From assembly GCA_903907075.1 (NCBI GenBank), contig CAIVMQ010000068.1, forward strand, positions 1 to 55,763: 55,763 bases of DNA, written 5' to 3'. The notes beneath the pieces are model-generated. The model made no database searches. It was not told where the DNA came from and saw only the letters and a list, made by a program, of their open reading frames with translations. Each line of letters starts with the position of its first letter. Position 1 is the stretch's first letter. A program made the position numbers and the translations under genes. The stretch is from an uncultured Bacteroidia bacterium (lineage in GTDB: Bacteria; Bacteroidota; Bacteroidia; Bacteroidales; Prolixibacteraceae). Positions 19,044 through 29,665 of the stretch are shown here, piece after piece.

Positions 19044-20078
19044 TTAGGTTTCAATTTCGCCACTAATATTTTGCGACAAGTACGCTTTAATCTGAGCCAC
19101 CGAGAGCTCCTGTCCCAGTAAGAACATCAACTTTGTTACTGCAGCTTCCACGGTAATATCCTTGCCGCTCACCACGCCAGCTTCCTGAAGTTCCCGGCTT
19201 GTCTCATAATACCCCATCTTTACTTTGCCACCCGGGCATTGGCTTACATTGAGAAAAATTATTCCCGATAGTGTAGCCAATCTAATTGCCTCAAAGATCC
19301 AGGGGAAAGTGGGCATATTTCCCGATCCATACGATTCCAGTATCACCCCTTTAAGTTCGGGAAGAGCAAGTATTAACTCGAAATACTTGCGGTTAATGCC
19401 CGGGAATATTTTCAACACAATAACGTTGTCGTTAATAGCCGTATTGATATTTAGAATCCCTTTACTCTTGGGATAGTTAATCATCGGGTAGTTGTATTTA
19501 ATATCAACTCCTGCGACGGCAAGTTTGGAGTAATGATGGGAGGTGAATGCGGCAAATTGCTGTGAGTCTTCTTTCGTCGTGCGGTTACCTCTAAAAAGGT
19601 GCGAGCTAAAGTAAATACACACTTCGGGTACGATAGCTTTGCCTCCTTCCCTGGCTGCTGCAATCTGAATGGCGGTGATGATATTCTCTTTCCCATCAGT
19701 GCGTAATATTCCTATGGGAAGCTGTGAGCCTGTCATGATAACCGGCTTATCAAGATTTTCAAGCATATAGCTAAGCATCGAAGCGCTATAGGCCATGGTA
19801 TCTGTCCCATGAAGAATAACAAATCCATCGTAATGAGAATAGTTCTCTTTAATTGTGGTGGCCAGTTTAATCCAGATCTCAGGTGTCATATTTGCCGAAT
19901 CAATGGGGGGATCGAAGGTTATCGATTCAATATAAAACCCAAGTTTATAGAGTTCAGGAATCTCCTCCTGGATCAATTTAAAGTTCATCGGGGTGAGGGT
20001 TTTAGTCTTGGGATCTTCGCGCATTCCAATTGTTCCCCCGGTATAAATGATCAAGATGGATTGTTGATTTGTTCCCAT
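19044..20078 (-). CDS. ansA: Type I (cytosolic) L-asparaginase
   Basis: Hydrolyses asparagine to aspartate and ammonia. The 344-residue protein has both catalytic threonine motifs: Thr16 in IYTGGTIGM and Thr92-Asp93 in LHGTDTMAYSAS. It lacks a signal peptide, so it belongs to the cytosolic, low-affinity class rather than the periplasmic one. It lies 57 bases downstream of tatD on the same strand but has a good -7 element of its own (20105-20112). Confidence 0.95.
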   Translation of the reverse strand: MGTNQQSILIIYTGGTIGMREDPKTKTLTPMNFKLIQEEIPELYKLGFYIESITFDPPIDSANMTPEIWIKLATTIKENYSHYDGFVILHGTDTMAYSASMLSYMLENLDKPVIMTGSQLPIGILRTDGKENIITAIQIAAAREGGKAIVPEVCIYFSSHLFRGNRTTKEDSQQFAAFTSHHYSKLAVAGVDIKYNYPMINYPKSKGILNINTAINDNVIVLKIFPGINRKYFELILALPELKGVILESYGSGNMPTFPWIFEAIRLATLSGIIFLNVSQCPGGKVKMGYYETSRELQEAGVVSGKDITVEAAVTKLMFLLGQELSVAQIKAYLSQNISGEIET

Positions 20079-20104
20079 AGCGGTTAAAAATGATGGTTCT
20101 AGAA

Positions 20105-20112
20105 CAAAGGTA
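20105..20112 (-). promoter_or_regulatory. -7 element (TACCTTTG) for ansA
   Basis: A perfect TAnnTTTG match in the short gap between tatD and ansA, 26 bases from the ansA ATG, so ansA need not depend on read-through from tatD. Confidence 0.5.
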
Positions 20113-20135
20113 AAAATAGAGACGAAAACGATACG

Positions 20136-20900
20136 CTAAAATCCGAATAATTGTTTGGTATTCTGAGTAGTAGTCGCACCTACCTCCTCGATAGTAATAT
20201 TATGAAGGGTCGCAATCTTAGTGGCAATGGCGGTAAGATAGGCCGATTCATTTCGTTTACCACGGTGAGGGACAGGTGCAAGCCATGGGGAATCGGTTTC
20301 TATAAGTATATGTTCAAGAGCGACCTGTTGGATCACAGCGTCTAATCCTGAATTTTTGAATGTTACTATTCCTCCCACCCCAATTTTAAACCCCAGTTCA
20401 ATAACCTGTGAGGCTTGCTCTGCGGTGCCGGTAAAACTATGAAAGACACCAAATAGTGAATCATCTTTCTCTTGTTCAATGACTTCGAATACTTCAGCAA
20501 AAGAGTCCCGCACATGAATCACAATAGGGATTTTGGCTTTTTTTGCCCAGCCGATCTGAATTCGAAATGCCTCAGTTTGCTCTTTAAGCAGGGTCTTATC
20601 CCAATAGAGATCAATCCCTATCTCTCCGATTCCCAAAAATTTGCGTTTGTTTAACCAATATTCCATGATCTCCAATTCCTTATTGAAATCATCCTTTACA
20701 GAGGTTGGATGTAACCCGATAAGTGGTATAAAGAGATTTGGATTTGAATCAGCCAGGTCCATCATAGGCTTAATCGTTGAGCTATCGATATTGGGAAGTA
20801 TGATCTTATGAATGCCCGAATGGATAGCACGCTGAATTACTTCCTCCCTGTCGGAACTAAACTCTTCGGAATAGATATGCGAATGGCTATCAATAAACAT
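20136..20900 (-). CDS. tatD: TatD family metal-dependent hydrolase/DNase
   Basis: 254-residue TIM-barrel metallohydrolase; TatD proteins show 3'-5' exonuclease activity and are not part of the Tat translocase. The metal-binding N-terminus FIDSHSHIY is followed by IGEIGIDLYWD, VIHVRDS and FHSFTG, and by ETDSPWLAP near the end. I start at the ATG at 20900. A GTG at 20918 would add six residues, but the -7 element TATCTTTG (20918-20925) overlaps it, so transcription should begin downstream of that GTG. Confidence 0.94.
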   Translation of the reverse strand: MFIDSHSHIYSEEFSSDREEVIQRAIHSGIHKIILPNIDSSTIKPMMDLADSNPNLFIPLIGLHPTSVKDDFNKELEIMEYWLNKRKFLGIGEIGIDLYWDKTLLKEQTEAFRIQIGWAKKAKIPIVIHVRDSFAEVFEVIEQEKDDSLFGVFHSFTGTAEQASQVIELGFKIGVGGIVTFKNSGLDAVIQQVALEHILIETDSPWLAPVPHRGKRNESAYLTAIATKIATLHNITIEEVGATTTQNTKQLFGF

Positions 20901-20917
20901 AATAAGCAAATTACACA

Positions 20918-20925
20918 CAAAGATA
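20918..20925 (-). promoter_or_regulatory. -7 element (TATCTTTG) for tatD
   Basis: A perfect TAnnTTTG match whose last base overlaps an upstream GTG. It predicts a leader of about 10 bases and decides the tatD start in favour of 20900. Confidence 0.55.
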
Positions 20926-20974
20926 AATCTTGGGAGGAGTATCTTTGTAAAAGCAATGTTATATCTCTGTTATT

Positions 20975-22762
20975 TTAGTCAAGTTTGAGAACTGCAAGGA
21001 AGGCTTTTTGTGGTACTTCAACATTGCCTATCTGTTTCATCTTTTTCTTCCCCTTCTTTTGCTTATCCAGCAATTTTCGCTTACGGCTGATATCACCACC
21101 ATAACATTTGGCTGTTACATCCTTGCGGACAGCTTTTATGGTTTCACGGGCGATTATTTTAGCACCTATAGCAGCTTGTATTGCAACGTCGTATTGCTGA
21201 CGTGGGATTAGCTCTTTGAGTTTTTCGCACATCCTACGCCCAAAGTTATAGGCGTTGTCGAAATGGATTAATGTGGAGAGGGCATCAACAGGCTCACTAT
21301 TGAGGAGTATATCGAGCTTGGCAAGTTTTGCGGGACGGTAACCGGTGATATGGTAATCGAAAGAGGCATACCCTTTTGAGATACTCTTTAATTTATCGTA
21401 AAAATCAAATACGATTTCGCCAAGTGGCAAATCAAACGTTAGCTCAGCTCTCTCGGCGGTAAGATAATCTTGCTTTGTCAGCATGCCACGCTTATCGAGG
21501 CAGAGGGTCATGATGGCACCGATATACTCCGACCGGGTTATGATCTGAGCCTTGATATATGGCTCTTCGATGAGTTCGATCATCGATCCGTCAGGCATGC
21601 CTGCCGGATTATATACTTCAAAAGTCTCACCTGCCCGGGTGTGAATCATATACGATACGTTAGGAACCGTAGTGATCACATTCATATCAAATTCGCGGTC
21701 AAGACGCTCCTGAATAATCTCCATGTGGAGCAGTCCAAGGAATCCGCAACGGAATCCAAATCCCAGAGCAGCAGATGATTCCAAGGTATAGGTTAGTGAA
21801 GCATCGTTTAATTGAAGTTTCTCCATTGCAGTTCTCAGATCCTCATAATCCTCACTGTCGATGGGATAAACTCCGGCAAATACCATTGGTTTTACCTCTT
21901 CAAATCCGGAGATAACATTTGAGCACGGCTGTTTAACATTGGTTACTGTATCTCCTACGCGGATCTCACGAGCCGTCTTGATATTAGAGATAATATAACC
22001 GACATCGCCGGCACTCAGCGACTCACGTGGATCGAGGGCCATTTTTAACACCCCTACTTCGTCAACATTATATGTTTTTTCAGTCGCTACAAACTTTACG
22101 ACATCGCCTTTACGAACAGTGCCATTTACAACTTTTACATAGGCCACAACGCCTCTGAACTGGTTGTAAACCGAATCGAAGATAAGCCCTTGCAGCGGTG
22201 CGTCAGGATCTCCAGCCGGGGATGGGATGTCTGATATAATTCGTTTAAGGATCTCATCAATTCCTTCGCCCGTTTTTCCTGAGGCTCTGATAATGGTTTC
22301 CCGTTTACATCCTATTAATTCAATAATCTGGTCTTCTACAACTTCCGGATTGGCATTCGGAAGGTCCATTTTATTAAGAATCGGAATAATTTCTAAATCA
22401 TGTTCGATGGCCAGATAGAGGTTTGAAATCGTCTGGGCCTGAATTCCTTGTGTTGCATCAATAATTAGTAATGCTCCTTCACAAGCCGCAATAGAACGGG
22501 AAACTTCGTACGAGAAATCAACGTGCCCCGGTGTGTCAATCAGGTTTAATCTGTATTTCTCACCCTCATGGGTATGCTCCATCTGGATCGCATGGCTCTT
22601 AATGGTAATTCCACGTTCCTTCTCAAGCTCCATATCATCAAGCACCTGTGCCTGCATATCGCGCCCGCTAATGGTTTGCGTGATCTCTAAAAGACGGTCG
22701 GCTAGAGTGCTCTTTCCGTGATCAATATGGGCAATAATGCAAAAGTTCCTGATGTTCTTCAT
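20975..22762 (-). CDS. lepA: Elongation factor 4 (LepA), ribosome-associated GTPase
   Basis: Translational GTPase that acts on ribosomes and helps 30S biogenesis or back-translocation. The 595-residue protein is full length: G1 [10 protein letters not shown] at the N-terminus, switch II region [12 protein letters not shown] for guanine specificity, EF-G-like domains II and III, and the LepA-specific C-terminal domain ([15 protein letters not shown]...[19 protein letters not shown]). It has its own promoter (22890-22897) with a leader of about 120 bases. Confidence 0.98.
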   Translation of the reverse strand: MKNIRNFCIIAHIDHGKSTLADRLLEITQTISGRDMQAQVLDDMELEKERGITIKSHAIQMEHTHEGEKYRLNLIDTPGHVDFSYEVSRSIAACEGALLIIDATQGIQAQTISNLYLAIEHDLEIIPILNKMDLPNANPEVVEDQIIELIGCKRETIIRASGKTGEGIDEILKRIISDIPSPAGDPDAPLQGLIFDSVYNQFRGVVAYVKVVNGTVRKGDVVKFVATEKTYNVDEVGVLKMALDPRESLSAGDVGYIISNIKTAREIRVGDTVTNVKQPCSNVISGFEEVKPMVFAGVYPIDSEDYEDLRTAMEKLQLNDASLTYTLESSAALGFGFRCGFLGLLHMEIIQERLDREFDMNVITTVPNVSYMIHTRAGETFEVYNPAGMPDGSMIELIEEPYIKAQIITRSEYIGAIMTLCLDKRGMLTKQDYLTAERAELTFDLPLGEIVFDFYDKLKSISKGYASFDYHITGYRPAKLAKLDILLNSEPVDALSTLIHFDNAYNFGRRMCEKLKELIPRQQYDVAIQAAIGAKIIARETIKAVRKDVTAKCYGGDISRKRKLLDKQKKGKKKMKQIGNVEVPQKAFLAVLKLD

Positions 22763-22889
22763 GCGTTATGTTCTGTTTTTATCGTCGTTTGGAATACGTT
22801 ATTAAACTAATCCCAAAGGGGCTATTAAATGTATCTAAAATCCTTATATTCTTACAATTCTTGTTGAAAATATATTTTCAAAACGTTTG

Positions 22890-22897
22890 CAAAGATA
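22890..22897 (-). promoter_or_regulatory. -7 element (TATCTTTG) for lepA
   Basis: A perfect TAnnTTTG match 128 bases upstream of the lepA ATG and downstream of the tatA terminator hairpin. The implied leader is long compared with other genes here. Confidence 0.45.
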
Positions 22898-22940
22898 TTT
22901 AAAATTCGATAGATTTTGTTATTTACTGACCCTTCGCAGA

Positions 22941-22977
22941 ATAGAAAAAGCCCTGCGCAATTTAATGTGCAGGGCTT
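22941..22977 (-). terminator. Rho-independent terminator after tatA
   Basis: A 12-bp stem with one G-T pair (22948-22959 with 22966-22977) and a six-base loop. On the minus strand it is followed by TTTTTCTAT. It lies 21 bases beyond the tatA stop and separates tatA from lepA. Confidence 0.85.
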
Positions 22978-22997
22978 CCTGTGAAATAGAATAAAAT

Positions 22998-23207
22998 CTA
23001 ATCCTTTAATGGCTCTTTTTTATTATCCGAACTTGGAATCTTCTTGGGAGTTTCGGTTGGTTTCTCATCCTCATCCTTCATCGACTTCTTAAACTCCTTC
23101 ATCCCTTTGCCAATTCCACTCATCATTTCAGGAATCTTCTGACCACCAAAAAGAAGAAGTACCGCTCCAATAAGGATAACGAGATGCCAAGGTGCAAATA
23201 AATCCAT
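22998..23207 (-). CDS. tatA: Twin-arginine translocase subunit TatA/TatE
   Basis: 69-residue pore-forming subunit of the Tat system, which exports folded proteins. One N-terminal membrane helix (LVILIGAVLLLF) is followed by the hinge motif FGGQKIPE, an amphipathic helix (MMSGIGKGMKEFKKSMK) and a charged tail. The frame is open to 23297, but ATG 23207 gives the canonical short N-terminus and follows a -7 element. TatC is not in the window. Confidence 0.94.
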   Translation of the reverse strand: MDLFAPWHLVILIGAVLLLFGGQKIPEMMSGIGKGMKEFKKSMKDEDEKPTETPKKIPSSDNKKEPLKD

Positions 23208-23233
23208 TGTGTAATTATTAAATTGTTTGATGT

Positions 23234-23241
23234 CAAATTTA
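23234..23241 (-). promoter_or_regulatory. -7 element (TAAATTTG) for tatA
   Basis: A perfect TAnnTTTG match 26 bases upstream of ATG 23207. It supports the short tatA start. Confidence 0.5.
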
Positions 23242-23476
23242 CAAATGTTTTTTTTAGAGCGAAAAATAAATCGATTTAAATTTATCCTAAATGACAAATA
23301 ATATATTCGCTGGTTCTGACTTTAGTAAAATAGATACACTGATCCGGAATTTAAACTCAGTTGTTTTACAGGTTATTGGCTATATCGGATAGCTTTTTGT
23401 ATGCCATGATAATTCAGATAGCTAATTTTTTCATGGTGTGTTCTAACCAGAGATGATGATATATTACATTTACTGT

Positions 23477-23484
23477 TATCTTTG
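23477..23484 (+). promoter_or_regulatory. -7 element (TATCTTTG) for the first DUF1080 gene
   Basis: A perfect TAnnTTTG match 63 bases upstream of ATG 23548. The predicted leader of about 55 bases contains the element at 23513-23532 that resembles one upstream of the rhamnosidase gene. Confidence 0.5.
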
Positions 23485-23547
23485 GGTTTAAAATAATCAG
23501 AATCAATTAATCTTAAATCGCACCGGAAGGTGTATAAAATTCAACGT

Positions 23548-24285
23548 ATGAGAAAAAATATTTTTCTGACATTATCACTTGTTGCTTCAGTTTTAATTTC
23601 ACTTCCTGCGTTCTCCCAAGGAGTTAATAAACTCTCTGAAAAGGAGAAAAAAGATGGTTGGGCATTGCTTTTTAACGGTAAGAATTTTGATGGTTGGCGC
23701 CAATGTAATGGTACCGCTATGCCTACCAACTGGAAGATTAGCGAAGATGCGATGCAGGTTTTTACCGCAGAAGATAAGAAGCCGGGACAAGGATCCAATG
23801 GAGACGTCCTCTATCCGGGAAAGAAATATAAAAACTTTGAGCTTTCTATCGATTTTAAGGCCGGAACAGCTGGAAACTCAGGAATCTTCTATTATGTTCG
23901 TGAAGTTAAAGGAGAACCAATCTATTATGCCGCTCCTGAAGTTCAGGTACTCGACAACAAAGATGCATCAGATAATAAGGTTGACAGTCACCTCGCAGGC
24001 TCACTTTATGATATTCTTCCTTGTGATCCTAAGACAGTTCATCCGGCCCTTTCATGGAATACAGTAGTTATTAAAGTCAAAGATGGTCATGTAACCCATA
24101 CTATGAACGGAACCAAAGTTGTTGAATATACACTGTGGACTCCTGAATGGGATGCAATGGTTGCTAAAAGTAAGTTCAAAGATTTTAAGGGTTGGAGTGA
24201 AGGGATAGCTAAAGAAGGATATATCGGTCTTCAAGATCATGGGTATTCAATCTGGTTTCGGAATATCAAGATTCGCGAGCTTTAG
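23548..24285 (+). CDS. Exported DUF1080 protein (3-keto-disaccharide hydrolase family)
   Basis: 245-residue secreted protein with a signal peptide (about residues 1-24, ending AFSQ) and one DUF1080 concanavalin-like jelly-roll domain. Family landmarks are LFNGKNFDGW, the NSGIFYYV strand, APEVQVLDN, HLAGSLYDI, WNTVVIKV and the C-terminal GLQDHGYSIWFRNIKIREL. Members are reported to hydrolyse 3-keto-glycosides made by Gfo/Idh/MocA oxidoreductases. A paralogue lies at 39630-40400. ATG 23548 is chosen over GTG 23530 because it opens directly on the signal peptide. Stand-alone unit with its own promoter and terminator. Confidence 0.9.
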   Translation: MRKNIFLTLSLVASVLISLPAFSQGVNKLSEKEKKDGWALLFNGKNFDGWRQCNGTAMPTNWKISEDAMQVFTAEDKKPGQGSNGDVLYPGKKYKNFELSIDFKAGTAGNSGIFYYVREVKGEPIYYAAPEVQVLDNKDASDNKVDSHLAGSLYDILPCDPKTVHPALSWNTVVIKVKDGHVTHTMNGTKVVEYTLWTPEWDAMVAKSKFKDFKGWSEGIAKEGYIGLQDHGYSIWFRNIKIREL

Positions 24286-24317
24286 TAAATCTTACTTATC
24301 AGATCAGATTTCGTATG

Positions 24318-24371
24318 CCGGAACCGAGCCTCAGTCGCCTAATTTCGATTGATGTTCGGTTCCGGTTTTTT
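24318..24371 (+). terminator. Rho-independent terminator after DUF1080
   Basis: A perfect 10-bp stem CCGGAACCGA / TCGGTTCCGG (24318-24327 and 24356-24365) with a 28-base loop is followed by TTTTTT. It starts 33 bases after the DUF1080 stop. Confidence 0.85.
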
Positions 24372-24429
24372 GTACCTCAACGTTTTTAGCAATTTAATAG
24401 AGTACCGAATTTTATAGTGAATATGATAG

Positions 24430-24885
24430 ATGAATATAAGCATTCGAAAGGCAGAACATTCTGATCTCGATTCAATAATCACATTTCAGGTAGCTATGGC
24501 CTGGGAAACAGAGCAGTATAAATTGGATCGGGAGACTGTTCTAAAAGGCGTTAATGCCGTTTTTAATAACGATAAACTTGGTGTTTATTATGTTGCGCTA
24601 ATCGGAGAGCGTGTTGTAGGATCGCTGCTGACCACCTATGAATGGAGCGACTGGCGTAATGGTACTGTGTTATGGATTCAGTCGGTATTTGTTGACTTAA
24701 CCCATCGTAAAAAAGGGGTTTATGGAGCGTTATACAACCATGTTAAAACTGCCGTCTCTTCCGATCGGTCATTAAAAGGTATTCGGTTGTATGTCGATGA
24801 ATCAAACATTAATGCCATGGAGGTATATACCCGTTTGGGGATGAATGGAGAGCATTACCGTGTTTTTGAGTGGATGAAAGATTAA
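24430..24885 (+). CDS. GNAT family N-acetyltransferase
   Basis: 151-residue single-domain acetyltransferase. The N-terminal ISIRKAEHSDLDSIITFQ is typical of GNATs. Motif A is LWIQSVFVDLTHRKKGVYGALYNHV, with the acetyl-CoA pyrophosphate loop read as RKKGVYG, and motif B is VDESNINAMEVYTRLGM. Substrate cannot be predicted and neighbours give no clue; it is a single-gene unit. Confidence 0.9.
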   Translation: MNISIRKAEHSDLDSIITFQVAMAWETEQYKLDRETVLKGVNAVFNNDKLGVYYVALIGERVVGSLLTTYEWSDWRNGTVLWIQSVFVDLTHRKKGVYGALYNHVKTAVSSDRSLKGIRLYVDESNINAMEVYTRLGMNGEHYRVFEWMKD

Positions 24886-24985
24886 TAGGTTACTATATAG
24901 AAAATAGAATATTATTGATGAGATTTATTTATTTTCATGCTTTTTAGGTCAATTGCAAAGGGGTTTTCGATCTTTAACCGAAATA

Positions 24986-26626
24986 CTAACGACTGGTTTT
25001 TATGATCTTAAAATGCTCTTCCTTATTCCCGTAACGAATAGATAGAACCATTACTCCAATTGGTAAACGGGAGAGATTCTTAACTTCGATAGTTTCAGAA
25101 ACCGGCAGCGTGGATTGCCACAAGCAAGTGCCACTAAGACTGTAAATAGTTATGATGCCTGTCCCACCCGAAATACGCTCAATATTTTGGATTGTGATAA
25201 AGTTATTGAATGGATTGGGAAAAACTGACCACGATTCTTTTTGTATTTGTGGTATTAATGTATAAAGTTTGAGGTATTTATCTGCTTTATCGAAATCAGG
25301 AATTCCATAACCTGTTAATGAATCGGGATAGGTATATCGATTAGCACTTTGTTCGATCGCCTTTTTAACCAGTTTAACATCTGAATATGGGTTGGCCTGA
25401 AGTAGACAAGCACCCATTCCGGCTAATACCGGAGAAGAGAATGAGGTGCCACTCGAATAACCTGGAACACCAGCACTCGTGATAAGATAGGTCAATGAAC
25501 CCATCGCTGCCACATTCGGTTTTATGGCTCCACCGTAAGCAGGGCCAACAGAGCTGAAAGAGGCCCGTATCCCTTTTTTATCCACAGCCGCTACTCCGAT
25601 TACATTCTCTCCATCTGATGGTGCCAAAATATGCCTCCAGGCATTGTCTCCTTCATTACCTGCACTGGTAAATACGAGTATCCCTTTTTGAAAGGCTAAA
25701 TTTGCCCCTTGTGTAATACGTGTCTTACTGCCGTTCAGTTCTGAATAGAAGTGGTTCATCATCGGATCATCGAATTGAGAATAGCCAAGTGAAGAGTTGA
25801 TCACATCGACACCCAAGCTATCGGCTAATTCGGCTGCTGCAACCCAGTTGTCCTCCTCGATAAGGTATTCCGTAGGGGCATCCTCGGTACGGAAAAGATA
25901 ATACGAAGCATCGGGAGCTGTTCCAAGCAGAACAGATGGCTGATTACCTGCCATGCACGAAAGGACACACATTCCATGGGTGTGCTGTTGGTAAATATCT
26001 GAGGTGGGGTCAACAAAATCGCGAGTACCCAGTATCCGACCGCTATTACGCAGCGTGTCGAAGGCAACAATGTCGTTGACATGCCAAAACCCGGCATCCA
26101 GAATAGCAATCTGGATCCCTTTTCCACGATAGCCTGCATTATGAAGAACCTGACCATTTAACTGGGTTAGTTGGGTTAAAGAGGTTCCATATCTTGCCGG
26201 GTCGATGGCACCGTTTAACTCCTCTTCATTGAATTTCAAGATGGCTGACTTCACTGTTTTTACAGGTTTGGTAATCTCCATCATTGTGATAAAAGGGAGC
26301 TTGGCGATTCCTCTTATCTTTCCAGTATCACAAAGAACGGTAACCCCATTAAGCCATTTAGAGATATGGATAACTGTTGCACCCCGATTTTTTAGGCTAT
26401 CTAAATACACCGACGAGACTGGGAGATCTGTTTGGTCAATAGGAATGCTCTGCCTATTTCTACGATCAATAGCCCGCTTTGATAAAAATGCTTCAGGATG
26501 ATTAACTTGGTAGGGGGTGCCTGTTTTATCCCGGAGCTTTAACCAATAATAGTTAATCGGACTAGTCTGAGAATAAGAAGCTAGTTCGAATAAAAATAGA
26601 AAAACTACGATGAAACCGGTTTTCAT
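24986..26626 (-). CDS. Secreted subtilisin-like serine protease (S8) with T9SS sorting domain
   Basis: 546-residue precursor: signal peptide (about 1-19), a propeptide-like segment (about 20-140), the S8 catalytic domain (about 150-440) and a C-terminal type IX secretion sorting domain (about 465-546) beginning WSVFPNPFNNFITIQN. The triad is Asp177 (AILDAGF), His217 (HTHGMCVLS) and Ser395 (SSGTSFSSP), with oxyanion Asn324 (SAGNEG). All are present, so an active protease exported to the surface or medium is expected. The Por_Secre_tail implies T9SS machinery elsewhere in the genome. Stand-alone gene. Confidence 0.94.
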   Translation of the reverse strand: MKTGFIVVFLFLFELASYSQTSPINYYWLKLRDKTGTPYQVNHPEAFLSKRAIDRRNRQSIPIDQTDLPVSSVYLDSLKNRGATVIHISKWLNGVTVLCDTGKIRGIAKLPFITMMEITKPVKTVKSAILKFNEEELNGAIDPARYGTSLTQLTQLNGQVLHNAGYRGKGIQIAILDAGFWHVNDIVAFDTLRNSGRILGTRDFVDPTSDIYQQHTHGMCVLSCMAGNQPSVLLGTAPDASYYLFRTEDAPTEYLIEEDNWVAAAELADSLGVDVINSSLGYSQFDDPMMNHFYSELNGSKTRITQGANLAFQKGILVFTSAGNEGDNAWRHILAPSDGENVIGVAAVDKKGIRASFSSVGPAYGGAIKPNVAAMGSLTYLITSAGVPGYSSGTSFSSPVLAGMGACLLQANPYSDVKLVKKAIEQSANRYTYPDSLTGYGIPDFDKADKYLKLYTLIPQIQKESWSVFPNPFNNFITIQNIERISGGTGIITIYSLSGTCLWQSTLPVSETIEVKNLSRLPIGVMVLSIRYGNKEEHFKIIKTSR

Positions 26627-26805
26627 GGAATGGGAAAAGGATAAATAACCTGAGCCCCAATAATTAAATTTGCAATTACCAAATTAAATGAGGTGTTCTT
26701 CGACAAAAGTAGTGAATGATTTAGCATATTGTTCCACCTCAAAATGATCTTTTCAGAAGAGTTCTTCAGATTTATTTAAATCAATATTAGCGGTTTAAAG
26801 AGATT

Positions 26806-29634
26806 CTATTTTCTCCCTAACTCCTCCTTGAGATATTTGGCCGTATAGGATTTGTTAAGTTTAATAATCTCATTGGGTGAACCGCTGCACAAGAGTCTTC
26901 CTCCATCTTTCCCCCCTTCAGGGCCAATATCAATAATATGGTCGGCAACCTTGATAACCTCCATATTGTGCTCGATAACAATCACGGTATTTCCTTTGTC
27001 TACCAATTTATTGAGTACCTCAAGTAATACACGAATATCTTCAAAATGTAAACCCGTTGTGGGTTCGTCGAGGATGTAAAGAGTCATTCCGGTATCGCGT
27101 TTGCTGAGCTCGGTAGCAAGTTTTACCCGTTGTGACTCTCCGCCGGATAATGTTGTAGAAGATTGCCCCAGCGTGATATATCCCAGTCCAACCTCCTGCA
27201 AGGTAAGCAGTCGATGGACAATCGCGGGTATACTTTCGAAAAATTCAACCCCCTGATTAATGGTCATATCGAGAACGTCGCTAATCGATTTCCCTTTATA
27301 ACGTATTTCAAGCGTTTCCCGGTTATATCTTCTACCGTTACATTTATCACAATGGACATATACATCAGGGAGAAAATTCATCTCAATTACTTTCATTCCT
27401 GCACCTTCGCACTCTTCACATCGTCCACCTTTGACATTGAATGAGAATCTTCCAGGTTTATAACCTCGTATTTTGGCTTCAGGCAAGAGGGTAAAGAGCG
27501 TTCTGATATCGGTAAAAACACCTGTGTAGGTGACCGGATTTGAGCGGGGGGTGCGACCGATTGGTGATTGGTCTACTTGTACTACTTTGTCTATCAGGTC
27601 AATTCCTTCAATCGAGGAGTAAGGTAGAGGATCCAGGAGGGAGTTGTAAAAATATTGACTTAGAATTGGTTGCAGGGTCTCGTTTACGAGTGTCGATTTT
27701 CCGCTTCCTGAGACTCCTGTAACGCAGATGAGTTTTCCAAGAGGAAATTCAACATCTATATTCTTGAGATTATTTCCGCGGGCCCCTTTCACAACTAACG
27801 ATTTACCGTTTCCGGCTCTGTGGCTCAATGGGACATCAATTTTTTTCTTTCCCGTAAGGTATTGTGCCGTTAGGCTATTGTGCTTAAGAACCTCCGATGG
27901 GAGGCCGGAAGCGACAATTTCACCTCCGTGAATTCCTGCCATTGGTCCCATATCTATCAGGTAATCTGCTTGTAGCATCATATCGCGATCGTGCTCTACA
28001 ACTACCACTGAGTTGCCTGTATCGCGCAGCTGTTGTAATGATTTTATCAACCTTAGGTTATCGCGATGATGCAGTCCAATGCTGGGTTCATCAAGGATAT
28101 AAAGAACATTCACAAGTTGTGATCCGATCTGTGTTGCAAGTCTAATCCGCTGTGATTCGCCTCCCGATAGTGTTCCCGCAGCGCGATCAAGAGAGAGATA
28201 GGTGAGGCCGACATCGATTAGAAAGCGGAGTCTGGTTCGCAATTCCTTAATTACTTCGGTAGCAATTTGCAATTGACGACTACTCAAGCGCTCTTCTATA
28301 TTTTCGAAGAAATCGGAAAGTTCGCAGATATCGAGCTTGGCTAATTCGGAGATATTCTTACCATCGATTTTAAAATGGAGTGGTTCTTGTTGCAACCGGT
28401 GTCCATTACATTCGGGGCATGTCATGCTTTTATGAAACTGATCGGCCCATTTTTGCGCTGATTTTGAGAGGTTATCGCTTTTCTGGTTGAGGATATATTT
28501 AACAATCCCTTCGTAGGTCATCATGTAATCGATGGAGCTTCCTAAGGGGGAATTTTTTAATTGAATTCGCTCCCCTGTCCCATATAAAATTGCGTTAAGG
28601 GCCTCGTCAGAGATCTCGCCAACCGGGGTCTTAAGGGTAAAATCATATTTCTCGGCTAATGCCTCGATTTGCCAAAAGATCATCGTATTTTTATGTGGCC
28701 CAAGCGGAGCGATACCCCCTTTGGCTATTGAAAGGGTCGGATCAGGGACTAATTTAGCCTGATCGATTTCGGTAATCTCACCTAGCCCATTGCATTTATG
28801 ACAAGCACCCTGCGGGGAGTTGAACGAGAAGCTATGGGGTGCCGGATCATTGTATGAGATACCTGTCGAAGGGCACATCAGATGGCGCGAAAAAAAGCGG
28901 GTATCACCCGATTCGGCATCCAGAATAAGGATGATCCCTTGTCCATGCTTCATCGCAATATCCAAAGAATCGCGAAGTCGTTTTCTGTCACTTTGATCAA
29001 TAATTAATTTATCAATCACCATCTCGATATGATGGTTTTTATACCGATCGACTTTAAATCCGTGCGTCATCTCACAAACTTCACCATCTATCCGGGCATA
29101 TAAAAACCCTTTTTTACGAATCTGTTCGAAGAGTTCGCGGTAATGACCCTTACGGCCACGCACTACAGGGGCAAGGATCATGGTTCTTTTTCCCTGGAAT
29201 TTTTCTAAGATAAGGTTGATGATTTGCTCGTCGCTATATTTTACCATCTTCTCCCCCGTATTGTAGGAGTAGGCCTCACCTGCGCGAGCAAACAAGAGCC
29301 GCATAAAGTCGTAGATCTCTGTTACGGTGCCTACAGTAGAACGGGGATTCTTATTGGTTGTCTTTTGTTCGATGGAGATGACAGGGCTCAGACCTGTGAT
29401 CTCGTCCACATCGGGGCGTTCCATATTTCCCAGGAAGCTGCGTGCATAGGCCGAGAAGGTCTCAATATATCTGCGTTGACCTTCTGCGTAAATAGTATCA
29501 AAGGCAAGCGATGATTTACCACTGCCACTAAGGCCTGTAATCACCGTTAGTTGATTACGTGGAATCTCAACAGTTATATTTTTAAGGTTATGCTCTCGCG
29601 CTCCTCTTACTACGATCTTATCTTCTCCATCCAT
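26806..29634 (-). CDS. uvrA: Excinuclease ABC subunit A
   Basis: DNA damage recognition ATPase of nucleotide excision repair. The 942-residue protein carries two ABC modules: Walker [10 protein letters not shown] at residues 34-42 and GVSGSGKST in the second half, with signatures [12 protein letters not shown] and [12 protein letters not shown]. Two zinc sites are visible, the second as CEECEGAGM...CDKCNGRR. It lies 31 bases downstream of the lytic transglycosylase and may be cotranscribed with it. Confidence 0.98.
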   Translation of the reverse strand: MDGEDKIVVRGAREHNLKNITVEIPRNQLTVITGLSGSGKSSLAFDTIYAEGQRRYIETFSAYARSFLGNMERPDVDEITGLSPVISIEQKTTNKNPRSTVGTVTEIYDFMRLLFARAGEAYSYNTGEKMVKYSDEQIINLILEKFQGKRTMILAPVVRGRKGHYRELFEQIRKKGFLYARIDGEVCEMTHGFKVDRYKNHHIEMVIDKLIIDQSDRKRLRDSLDIAMKHGQGIILILDAESGDTRFFSRHLMCPSTGISYNDPAPHSFSFNSPQGACHKCNGLGEITEIDQAKLVPDPTLSIAKGGIAPLGPHKNTMIFWQIEALAEKYDFTLKTPVGEISDEALNAILYGTGERIQLKNSPLGSSIDYMMTYEGIVKYILNQKSDNLSKSAQKWADQFHKSMTCPECNGHRLQQEPLHFKIDGKNISELAKLDICELSDFFENIEERLSSRQLQIATEVIKELRTRLRFLIDVGLTYLSLDRAAGTLSGGESQRIRLATQIGSQLVNVLYILDEPSIGLHHRDNLRLIKSLQQLRDTGNSVVVVEHDRDMMLQADYLIDMGPMAGIHGGEIVASGLPSEVLKHNSLTAQYLTGKKKIDVPLSHRAGNGKSLVVKGARGNNLKNIDVEFPLGKLICVTGVSGSGKSTLVNETLQPILSQYFYNSLLDPLPYSSIEGIDLIDKVVQVDQSPIGRTPRSNPVTYTGVFTDIRTLFTLLPEAKIRGYKPGRFSFNVKGGRCEECEGAGMKVIEMNFLPDVYVHCDKCNGRRYNRETLEIRYKGKSISDVLDMTINQGVEFFESIPAIVHRLLTLQEVGLGYITLGQSSTTLSGGESQRVKLATELSKRDTGMTLYILDEPTTGLHFEDIRVLLEVLNKLVDKGNTVIVIEHNMEVIKVADHIIDIGPEGGKDGGRLLCSGSPNEIIKLNKSYTAKYLKEELGRK

Positions 29635-29665
29635 CTATTGGTATACGCTTAATAGTAAAAGTTAA

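Noticed and set aside
23208-23297. 30-residue N-terminal extension of TatA
   Set aside because: It would place charged residues before the membrane helix, and the -7 element TAAATTTG lies within it. TatA starts at 23207.
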